A DNA stretch of 7,685 nucleotides from CAYYNP01 sp964472545. GTDB lineage: Bacteria > Planctomycetota > Planctomycetia > Pirellulales > Thermoguttaceae. Both the position numbers and the translations under genes were made by a program. Location: the NCBI GenBank assembly GCA_964472545.1, contig CAYYNP010000398.1:1-7685 (forward strand), written 5' to 3'. Positions 1 to 7,400 of this stretch are shown here, piece after piece; positions within the stretch are counted from its first letter, which is position 1; every line of letters starts with the position of its first letter. A model generated the notes under the pieces. The model ran no database searches, was not told the DNA's origin, and saw only the letters and a program-made list of their open reading frames with translations.

Positions 1-74
1 GCCGCCCCCACCCCCTCTCGCCAACATCCAAGACGCAACAACGCAACCGGCTCGCGTTCGGATCGCACGACGGT

Positions 75-106
75 GTGACGGCGCGCTTAAGAGGCGGTAG
101 AATGGT
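75..106 (+). promoter_or_regulatory. Sigma70-type promoter of the GH39-like gene
   Basis: A -10 hexamer TAGAAT at 98-103 (5 of 6 to consensus) is preceded, after a 17-base spacer, by GTGACG at 75-80 (4 of 6 to TTGACA). The expected start of transcription is near 110, giving a leader of about 33 bases before the ATG at 143. The block GGTAGAATGG around the -10 recurs upstream of the cytochrome gene on the other strand, which strengthens the call. Promoter activity is inferred from sequence only. Confidence 0.55.
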
Positions 107-130
107 CGAAGCGACGTGACGGTCAATCCA

Positions 131-138
131 AAGGAGGA
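131..138 (+). promoter_or_regulatory. Ribosome binding site fixing the start of the GH39-like gene
   Basis: AAGGAGGA is a near-perfect Shine-Dalgarno sequence, with GGAGG ending five bases before the ATG at 143. A longer in-frame reading from a GTG at 116 has no such site and would begin about six bases after the predicted transcription start. The ATG at 143 also opens directly onto a signal peptide, so it is the preferred start. Confidence 0.85.
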
Positions 139-142
139 CATC

Positions 143-2920
143 ATGCGAAGAACGATCCGATATGAACTGCTGATCGCGGCGACGTTCGGCTTGACGATGG
201 CGACGCCTCTAGCGCAGGCTGCCGACTCGTCCGACGCCGTGCCACCGATCCGTCTGCTCCGCATGAAGCTGGACCCTTACGGCTATCCGCGTCCGGCGCC
301 CGGGGCGGTAGACGTTCCGGTCGGGACGAGCCTCTTCTTCGAGTTGGGCTTCGACGACAAGCAGACGAACGACGCCGTGTTGGAGGACTCCGTGGCCGTG
401 CGAATCGAGGCCGAGGGCGTTTCGCCGATCGAGTTGTTGAGGCCCCGGCGGCGTTTCGCCGACGGCTACCACGGCAAGTTCACGGCCGACAAACGCCGTG
501 GCTCGGCCTTGGCGGTCTATATCGACGGGGGCGTCGGACTGCGGCCGTCGACGACCTACACGGTAACGGTCGCGGCCCGCTCGCGCAACGGCGGCGTGCT
601 TCGCCCGGCCGCCGGCACGTGGCGATTCACCACCGCAGCGGCCGCCACCTCGCACGCACTGCGATTTCGGCTCGATACGTCAAAGCCGGCGGTCCGTTGG
701 CACGGCGGCTTCTTCACGGGTTTCTGCAAGCCGAGCTTCTGTACCAGTGCCTCGAATCGCATCAAGGGATACGAGTTGATGGACGCCGTGCGAAAGCGCT
801 ACCCGAAGGCTTGGAGCCTGCAGCGCGACTTCACCATGACCGGCATGGAACACCAGCCGCGGTTCCTTTCCAACCGACCGCCGAACGTGGTCCGCGAGCG
901 GGAGACGCGACGGATCGTGGCAATCGAGCGACGCGAGCGGGGAACGCTGTTGTCGGTCGAGGACTTCTTCGGACACCGGCAGTACGGAATCGCCTCTGGA
1001 CGCCCGCTGGCCGACGACTATCATCCGAGCGACGAGGTGCTGATCGCCGACGGGGTAAGCCATGCGCGGGCGAAGGTCTTGGCGGTGGTCGACGATTCGG
1101 CCGACGCGAGGAGCCTGTTGGTAACGCTGCTCGACGAGCCCCCGGCCGGATGGAAGCTCGCCTACTCCGGCCCGCTGCCGGAGGCAGAGGACCCCGCCGC
1201 ACCCGGGCTCTTTCCGCCGGGGGGATGCTACTTGCGGAAGTTCCGCCCCGCCGGCACGCCGTGTTACTATTGGGGCCGGTTAGACAAGGAGTGGGACATC
1301 GCCCATCGCCGTTTCGGCCGCCGGTTGGTGGTCAACTTCGCCGAGGCGCCGGGCGATTTGTCGGTCGACGGCGGCAATTGGACCTATCCGAAGGACTATG
1401 CGGAGTATCATCGCGTGGTCCGCGCGTACACGACGCATCTGATCGAGCGTTACGGCGACGCCTGCTTGGACTTCACCTGGAGCGTGTTCAACGAGCCCGA
1501 CCTGGCCCGGCTCTTCTGGCGCAGCGGCGACTGGGACGAACTGCAAAGGTTCTACGACTACACGGTCGACGGCATACTGCGGAGCTTCGAGGAGGCGGGT
1601 TACGATTCGCGCCGCGTGATGGTCGGCGGCTTGGAAATCGGGGCCATCTTCGGCACGCACATCGAAGGGCCCGTGCTCAAGCGGTTTCTCACCCACTGTT
1701 CGCCGACGGCCACGCACGCCGACGCCCTGCCGCAGAACGCGGCGTTTGCCGATCGGCGTTTGGATGGGCAACGTTCGCGGCGGGTGGAGGGACTCTGCCG
1801 CAAGCACGACGGCCGGGGGAGTCCCTGCGATTTCATTTCGATCCACAGCTATAACGAGTCGCGCATGACGGCCGCCAAGCTCGCCCGGGCGAAACAGCTC
1901 GCGCTGCAAATCGACGCCGACTACTACGACGACTTGTGGGTCAGTTCGTTCGAGTCGTGCCCGAATTGGGCGCCGCCGCCGGACGTGGCCGCGGCCGACA
2001 GTTACTTGGGCAACGGCTACTTCCCCACCTGGTGTGCCGACGTCACCCGGCGTCAGTTGCAGCAGGCGGCCGACGACGGGCGATACGCGTTCGGCGAGAC
2101 GATCCTCACGTTCTGGCCGTGGCCAAACCAGGGTTTCGGCGGACACAACGCGGCCACCCGGGTGATCCCCGTCGACGAAGACGGCGACGGCAAGCCGGAT
2201 CGTGAGGAGACGGTGGCGATGCCGATACTGCATTTCCTTGGGTTGCTGTCGTCAATGGGCGACGAGTATCGCGTATTGCCGGAGCAGACCGTGGGTGGAC
2301 ACGTCGTCTCCGGCTTCGCGTCGGTTGGCGAGAAGTCGGCCAGCGTGTTGCTCTATTCGCATCATGCGTACGACGTCGAGTCCCGTTCGCGAGCCACGTT
2401 TCAGATCACGCTCGACGTCGGCCCGCTGCCGTGGCGGGAGGTTCGCGTGCGGGAGTATCGCTTCGACAAGGACCACAATTCGTACTACCGTCTCGGGCGG
2501 AAGCTGCGCGAGAATCCCGGCGGCGGCGCTTCCCTTCGCCGTTGCCGCCCGGGCGAGGTCGACGAGTTGATCGCCGCCCTGACAAGCGACGACCTTCAAG
2601 CCCAACTCGCCGCCATCCGCCGCGCCGCCACGCTGCGCGACCTGCCCGGCGAAGTTCTGATGGCCGCCTCAAAGCTCCACGAACAAACGCCGCACGACGA
2701 GATCCGCACGGCCATCGAAACGGCCGCCGCGGAGATTCAGGCCCGCAAGCCGTGTTATGGCGTGGAGGAGGTGGATCGGGTGAGGGAGTTGTCGCAGTTG
2801 CGGGTTACGGGTGAGTCGCGGCATACGGTTGGGGCAGACGAGATGCTGCGGCTGCCGGTGGCGCTAGCGGCCAATGGGGCTGACTTTATCGTAGTCGAAC
2901 CCCAGAGAGCACAGAGATGA
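143..2920 (+). CDS. Exported GH39-like clan-A glycoside hydrolase with Ig-like domain
   Basis: A 925-residue protein, probably hydrolysing a beta-xyloside, uronide or similar glycan outside the cytoplasm; the substrate cannot be read from sequence. Residues 1-26 are a signal peptide (two arginines, a hydrophobic core, then AQA). About 30-170 looks like a bacterial Ig-like domain ending in TWRFTT. The rest follows a GH39 plan: WSVFNEPD puts the acid/base at E451 after N450, DFISIHSYNE puts a conserved barrel histidine at H568, and VSSFES puts the likely nucleophile at E604. FWPWPNQGF, TVAMPILHFLGLLSSMG and RFDKDHNSYY (about 773-782) match the end of the barrel and the following beta-sandwich of GH39 enzymes. 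Oddities are a strand-rich insertion at about 230-360, a DEDGDGKPD loop near 675-686 and a helical insertion at about 806-868 within the C-terminal sandwich. The protein is longer than a typical 500-650-residue GH39 enzyme. Family assignment is by motif memory: clan A is fairly sure, GH39 likely. Confidence 0.72.
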   Translation: MRRTIRYELLIAATFGLTMATPLAQAADSSDAVPPIRLLRMKLDPYGYPRPAPGAVDVPVGTSLFFELGFDDKQTNDAVLEDSVAVRIEAEGVSPIELLRPRRRFADGYHGKFTADKRRGSALAVYIDGGVGLRPSTTYTVTVAARSRNGGVLRPAAGTWRFTTAAAATSHALRFRLDTSKPAVRWHGGFFTGFCKPSFCTSASNRIKGYELMDAVRKRYPKAWSLQRDFTMTGMEHQPRFLSNRPPNVVRERETRRIVAIERRERGTLLSVEDFFGHRQYGIASGRPLADDYHPSDEVLIADGVSHARAKVLAVVDDSADARSLLVTLLDEPPAGWKLAYSGPLPEAEDPAAPGLFPPGGCYLRKFRPAGTPCYYWGRLDKEWDIAHRRFGRRLVVNFAEAPGDLSVDGGNWTYPKDYAEYHRVVRAYTTHLIERYGDACLDFTWSVFNEPDLARLFWRSGDWDELQRFYDYTVDGILRSFEEAGYDSRRVMVGGLEIGAIFGTHIEGPVLKRFLTHCSPTATHADALPQNAAFADRRLDGQRSRRVEGLCRKHDGRGSPCDFISIHSYNESRMTAAKLARAKQLALQIDADYYDDLWVSSFESCPNWAPPPDVAAADSYLGNGYFPTWCADVTRRQLQQAADDGRYAFGETILTFWPWPNQGFGGHNAATRVIPVDEDGDGKPDREETVAMPILHFLGLLSSMGDEYRVLPEQTVGGHVVSGFASVGEKSASVLLYSHHAYDVESRSRATFQITLDVGPLPWREVRVREYRFDKDHNSYYRLGRKLRENPGGGASLRRCRPGEVDELIAALTSDDLQAQLAAIRRAATLRDLPGEVLMAASKLHEQTPHDEIRTAIETAAAEIQARKPCYGVEEVDRVRELSQLRVTGESRHTVGADEMLRLPVALAANGADFIVVEPQRAQR

Positions 2921-2988
2921 GCCTTGGAGATTCGTCTGCCGCAGCCGTTGCTTGGTCTTATCTGAAAGGCACTCTTCGGAAGTAGTCC
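2921..2988. other. Short convergent intergenic gap
   Basis: These 68 bases separate the stop of the GH39-like gene (TGA, 2918-2920) from the stop of the TIR gene (TAG on the minus strand, 2989-2991). No strong hairpin with a T-run is visible in either direction, so no intrinsic terminator is called. Convergent transcripts would run into each other here. Confidence 0.6.
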
Positions 2989-4122
2989 CTAGAGTGGCCG
3001 AGTGGCAGTGTTGTTCGTCCACAATCCGTTGTGCGTACTCCAATAGAAGTCGAACGCCGCTTGGTTGTCCTTCTGGGTCAGAAACACAATTGGACGCCTC
3101 GCAGCCACAGGGTCGCGGTAGAATGGTCTCAAGAAGAGCTTGCCATCGCCGTGGCTTTCGTCCGGATCAACGAACGACTGCGACAAGGGTATGAAGTTTC
3201 GAGCGAGCCTGACCTTAATGCGATCACCGTAACCGTCCGCAACAGCCTCGTTCTTGCGATCCTGCCACGCGGCGACTGATTGCTCTAGATTGTCCCGAAA
3301 GTCTCCAGGGTTTGCGGCCACCGTGTACGCCCAAGCGTCCACGAGTGCCTGGACCACGTCTGGTTTGTCAGGGTCGTCGGGTGCCATGAAGAGTATGTCG
3401 ACGCTGCGGTCTTTCGCGGATGCACCGTGTTCAAACTTCCTCTTGCGCAAGAGGAAGTCCCTGATTCCGTCCCAGTACTGTGGTTGCGTGAAGCTGTACA
3501 TGTTCTGGCCCACAAACACGACTCGCCTGCGAGCAACGCGAAGGGCATCCTCGGCCTGAAACGGCGAGTTTGCCGTATCCGACGACACCTTTGTCAGTGT
3601 CGTATTCGCCCAGTACGGGCTACCTTCAAGTGTCGTGGCGACGTACCGAGCAACTTCCGTGTTAAGTGCGACGATCCACTCTCTTAGATCCTCCTTCTCT
3701 GCCGAGTTGAGTCCAGCACCGCGAGCAGCGTGGGAGATTCGGTCAAACACCTCCAGGATCTTGGACTCCTCTGAAACGTGCGCTATCTGAAAGAGCTTCA
3801 GAGGTTCGGCAAGCTCGCCAACAGGGAAGTTCACAAGAATTGGATAGACATACGACTCGCCAGGGTCCTTCCCGACGGCGCCGCTCTCGAAGGCAATCCA
3901 CTCGCTGCCTCGATTCTCGCGTGTCAAGAATACGATTACATGATTCGCCTCGCGGAGCGCTGCCTCGATATCGCGAATCCCCCGTTCACCCGGTGGAATA
4001 TCTCTGGAGAAAAACGGCTTCACGGTGTCGCCGAAGATCGTCTTCAGCCAAGTCCGGAACTTGCTGGCAACGAGTTCACTCAGCTCCCCAGACCAGGAGA
4101 GAAAGACCGGTAGACTGCTCAC
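2989..4122 (-). CDS. TIR-domain protein with unassigned C-terminal domain (probable NADase effector)
   Basis: A 377-residue cytosolic protein with no signal peptide or membrane segment. Residues 1-130 are a bacterial TIR domain: the first strand is VFLSWSG (6-12), DIPPGERG (41-48) matches the BB-loop region, and SEWIAFESGAVGK (73-85) carries the glutamate, E79, in the position of the catalytic residue of NAD-cleaving TIR domains. ELAEPLKLFQ (103-112) matches the late part of the same subfamily. Residues 140-190 are a linker. Residues 190-377 look alpha/beta, with strands RRVVFVGQNMYSF and VDILFMAPDDP and a C-terminal PIVFLTQ; this recalls PLD-like or Rossmann-like sensor domains, but no HxKxxxxD motif is present. 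GTG at 4122 is the chosen start because AAGGAG lies eight bases upstream; a GTG at 4218 would add 32 residues ahead of the TIR core. By analogy with known systems, TIR NADases deplete NAD or make signal nucleotides after phage sensing. That role is inferred here; no partner gene is visible. Confidence 0.8.
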   Translation of the reverse strand: MSSLPVFLSWSGELSELVASKFRTWLKTIFGDTVKPFFSRDIPPGERGIRDIEAALREANHVIVFLTRENRGSEWIAFESGAVGKDPGESYVYPILVNFPVGELAEPLKLFQIAHVSEESKILEVFDRISHAARGAGLNSAEKEDLREWIVALNTEVARYVATTLEGSPYWANTTLTKVSSDTANSPFQAEDALRVARRRVVFVGQNMYSFTQPQYWDGIRDFLLRKRKFEHGASAKDRSVDILFMAPDDPDKPDVVQALVDAWAYTVAANPGDFRDNLEQSVAAWQDRKNEAVADGYGDRIKVRLARNFIPLSQSFVDPDESHGDGKLFLRPFYRDPVAARRPIVFLTQKDNQAAFDFYWSTHNGLWTNNTATRPL

Positions 4123-4130
4123 TACTTGTT

Positions 4131-4136
4131 CTCCTT
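4131..4136 (-). promoter_or_regulatory. Ribosome binding site fixing the TIR gene start
   Basis: On the minus strand AAGGAG is followed by eight bases and then GTG at 4122-4120. This sets the start immediately before the first TIR strand (SSLPVFLSWSG), the usual position in this family, and argues against the longer reading from the GTG at 4218. Confidence 0.7.
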
Positions 4137-4260
4137 GTGTGGACGATGTCAGGATCTCCGCGAAGTCACGGAATCTGAGGGACGATATGCCCCTCAACTC
4201 CCAGGCAGGCCCTGACACGATTGTCTATGGACCGTGGGCTGATGCACGATAGCAGATAGC

Positions 4261-4305
4261 GGTGACAGGTTTTTGTCACCCCGGGCCGAATTAGTTGGGG
4301 GTGAC
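4261..4305. repeat. Three-arm inverted repeat cluster (REP-like or attenuator-like)
   Basis: GGTGACA (4261-4267) and TGTCACC (4274-4280) form a perfect 7-base-pair stem with a 6-base loop. The middle arm also pairs elsewhere: GTCACCCC (4275-4282) is the exact reverse complement of GGGGTGAC (4298-4305), with a 15-base loop. The two hairpins share the middle arm and cannot form together. On the minus strand the cluster lies about 140 bases ahead of the TIR start. It may be a dispersed intergenic palindrome of the REP type or a leader switch; no T-run follows either stem. Confidence 0.6.
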
Positions 4306-4391
4306 GCTGGACCGAAATTCGACTTACTCAGACCAGGCAGCCTTCGCCGAGCGGGCAAGGAATACCGCAGAACGGGATTCTGATGCCCCGG

Positions 4392-4408
4392 CGCGACCAC
4401 CGGTCGCG
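4392..4408 (-). terminator. Stem-loop just after the cytochrome gene stop
   Basis: CGCGACC (4392-4398) and GGTCGCG (4402-4408) form a perfect 7-base-pair GC-rich stem with a 3-base loop, beginning three bases after the TAA stop (4414-4412) of the cytochrome gene. There is no U-run after it, so it is not a classical intrinsic terminator. It may mark or stabilise the 3' end of the transcript. Confidence 0.35.
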
Positions 4409-4411
4409 GCT

Positions 4412-7400
4412 TTATGTGCCGGCCAACGGCTGCAACGCACTACACGGCGGCATCACGAAACCGGGCATGTCGGCACGCGGGAGTTGTTCGAGGAGATCCT
4501 GCACCGGACCGAAGACTTCGAGAATGCGGCGGTAGTCGGGGTCGTCTTTCGACGGGAAGACGGCCCGACCGCAGGCTTCCGTGCCGCCGGCGTCGCGGGC
4601 GAGCGGGGCGAGCAGAAAGGCATTGTTCTCGGGCTTGAGCATCCGCGTGTAGAACGTTCGCGGCACGCCCGACTCGTGGCAACTCGCACAACGCCGCGTG
4701 GCGACTGCCGCCAACACCGGCGCCAACTCCGGCGACAACATCCGCCGGCTGCCCATGCGGCCCGGGTGGTTTGAGGCGGAGGTGCCGTAGTAGGGTACGT
4801 TCAAGTCGATCCAGAGATAGACCCGGCGGCGGTCGGCCTCGGGAACGTCGATCCGTGGTTTGCCGGCTTCGTCCGGGTGGCCGGTGCGGAGGATCTCGGC
4901 TAAGCGGCTGGCGGGCGAGCCCCAGGTCTTGGGATCCGTTTGCAGGATGTTGCGTTCGGTGCCGTTGATGGTCCAGATCCAACTCGTAAACGGGCTGCTG
5001 CCTTCCTCGCCGCTGTCGAGCCGGGCGTTGTGCTGCTGCGGGCGGGTCTCGCCCATGGTGCCCATCCGCGCCAGCACGTCGTACGAGACGCTGAAGAAAT
5101 CGGTCTTGTCGCCGGAGAGATCGATGCCGCCGGGCTGCTCGCGCTCGTTGTGGCACTCGATGCAATAACGATCCAACACGGGCTGCACCACCGCGGGATA
5201 CTGAAACCCGCCCACGCCCCACGACGGCGGTTGGAGCTTCTGCGGACGCCGCATCAAGGCCAAGTCGCCCATCGGGTGCGGCACGCGGTCGTTGCGGTCG
5301 GCGTGGCATCCGACGCACCCCTGCACCTCGCCGGGCATCATGTGTGTGAACGACCGCATCCGCTGCACGGCGCGGCCTTCGGCGTCGAGGGCCATGAAGT
5401 AGATAGGCACCTCCGAGGGCACCTGGAAACAGGCCGAGCCGTCTTCGGCCACGTCGGCGTAGCCCCAGACCTTTTTGGGCGAGTAGGTCGCCCCGCAGGA
5501 GACCAGCGGGAACTGGTACCCGAAGGCGGTGTTCGAGGCGTAGCCCTTACCGGTGGGCACCTCGTGGATCAGCGGCGTATAGGTGCTCTTTTCGATCTCC
5601 TGGACCACGCAGATCTGCTTCACCTCGCCGCGGCGGACGTGCGGCAGCAGGCCTTGATAGACGTCTTGCAGCACGACGGTCGCCAGCGAGCCGGAGACGC
5701 TGCCGTCTTCGGCCAGTTTCACGGAATCGTCCAGCCGAACGGTCGAGACTACCGGCGGCGGCTTGACGGCGCGAACCGGCTGGGCGCTGTAGAAGCCCAT
5801 GCCGTCGCGGGGGGCCAATACGGTGACGCTGTTGCCGTCGTAGTCGCGTAGTTGCAGCACGTTGCCGTTGGAGACGAAGTAGCGGCCGTCGTCGATAGGA
5901 AACGGCTTTTCGTACGGCCCGCTCAGCCCGTTGCCGTAGACGCCGCCGACGCGATAGATGTCGACCTCCGGCGTGACGTTGCGGACCGACTCCCGGGCGT
6001 TGGCCCCGTGCGAACGGTCGATCACGCAGATCCCGCCGCGGCAGTCGCCGTTGTGGTTGGTCGCCAGGCAGAGGATCTTCTGCGTGCCGGGGATCGGTTG
6101 GGCGTCCATGAAGGTGCCCGGGGCGAGCACGCGATTGCCGTAATAGCCGGCCAAGCCGGTGCCGTCGGGATTGATCGACCAAAGGCTTTGGATGGGGCAC
6201 GCGGGCCGGTCGACGTATTCCCAACGGGTGAAGATGATCCGGCCGTCGGTCAGCACCGAGGGCGTAAAGTCCATCAGGTAATTGGCCGAGATCCGCCGCT
6301 GCTTGGTGCCGTCGCGATCCATGCGATAGAGCACCGGCGACGTGGTCACGAAGCAATAGGCGTAGGCCGGCTTGCGGTCGGAGATGAACGCGATGCCGCC
6401 GTCGGGCAGCCAACAGGCGTTGAGGTTGTTGTGCGGCGCGTCGGTCAATTGTGTCAGGCCGGTGCCGTCGACGTTCACGCGATAGATCTGGTAGTTGTCG
6501 TCCGGCGTGTCGCGGGAGATTTCATCGATCACTTGATTCGGCCGGGCCATCTCGACCCCGCCGCGTTTCCAGGAGAAGACGACCTCGCGGCCGTCGTACG
6601 ACAGGTCGCAGTCGATGATCTCACCGTCGGGCGAGTCGACCAACTGGCGGAGCTGACCGCCGTCGACAGCCGGCGTATAGACGACCAACCCGCCGCCGGG
6701 CCGATAGCCTTCGACGTGATACGTGTAGACGTGCGAAAGCCGCAACGGATGACGATGGATGGCCAATACGCCGCGGAAGCCCATCGCGCCGCGGCGAAGA
6801 TCCTCGGCCAATTTGCGGGCCTCGGGTGTTCGCTCCGAAGGCGGCAGAGTGAAGTTGGCCAGGTATTCCTCGGAAACCGGGGCCGAGAAGACGGCGATCT
6901 CCGACGCGCCGGGGTTGTATCGCGACGTGTGGGCGGTAAGGAACTTCAGCGTCAGTTTCTTGGCCGACGTTTTCGGGACGCGAATCCGCTGCGGGCCGTG
7001 ACGCAATTCGAAAGCTCCCCGAACGACCGGCGTCTCGGCGTCGTCGAGATAGACCTCATAGTCCTTGAAGCACTCTTCGGCGGCCATCGCGGTACGGCCG
7101 CAGTAGATGATCTCGGCCACGTCGACCGGTTTCTCCCACGCGAGCGTGAACTCGCCGCGATAACTCGTCCGCCCGCCGTTGACGACCCAAGCCGCCCGGC
7201 GGTCTTCGCCGCTGAGCAGGCCGGGCACCTTGCCGTCGACGGCGAACGTGGCCAGATAGTCGCCGTTGTATTCGTCGCTGGCGGTAACGCGGGCGGTTTG
7301 CGCGAGGTTTGTTGGGGGCTCTGCCGGTTCGTTGCCGGCGGCGGAAAGCGTAAACAGGAGGACCGTCGCCAGACAAACTGCGACGGCCAGGTTGCGACGT

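Larger units (their letters stand above)
4123..4411. other. Intergenic stretch between the TIR and cytochrome genes
   Basis: 289 bases between the TIR start and the stop of the upstream cytochrome gene on the same strand. It holds the inverted-repeat cluster at 4261-4305, a GATAGC-A-GATAGC direct repeat at 4248-4260 and the stem-loop at 4392-4408. Short open frames across it have no recognisable protein features or convincing start sites. No clear promoter for the TIR gene was found, although this is where it should lie. The gap and hairpins suggest the TIR gene is not in an operon with the cytochrome gene. Confidence 0.6.

Noticed and set aside
619..1854. A 411-codon open frame in another plus-strand frame of the GH39-like gene
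   Set aside because: It is arginine- and alanine-rich out-of-frame translation without recognisable motifs. The real frame has the signal peptide, NEPD and family motifs.
3115..3128. A 14-base direct repeat GCGGTAGAATGGTC shared with 94-107
   Set aside because: The second copy lies inside the TIR coding region on the opposite strand to that gene, where a promoter would have no gene to serve. One 14-base match in 7.7 kb is compatible with chance.
2989..4122. A Thoeris or other multi-gene TIR defence operon
   Set aside because: Both neighbours encode exported proteins unrelated to defence, and there is no ThsA-like, Argonaute or nucleotidyltransferase gene in the window.
4194..4400. A 68-codon open frame in the TIR/cytochrome intergenic stretch
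   Set aside because: No convincing start context, no family resemblance, and it runs across the inverted-repeat cluster.
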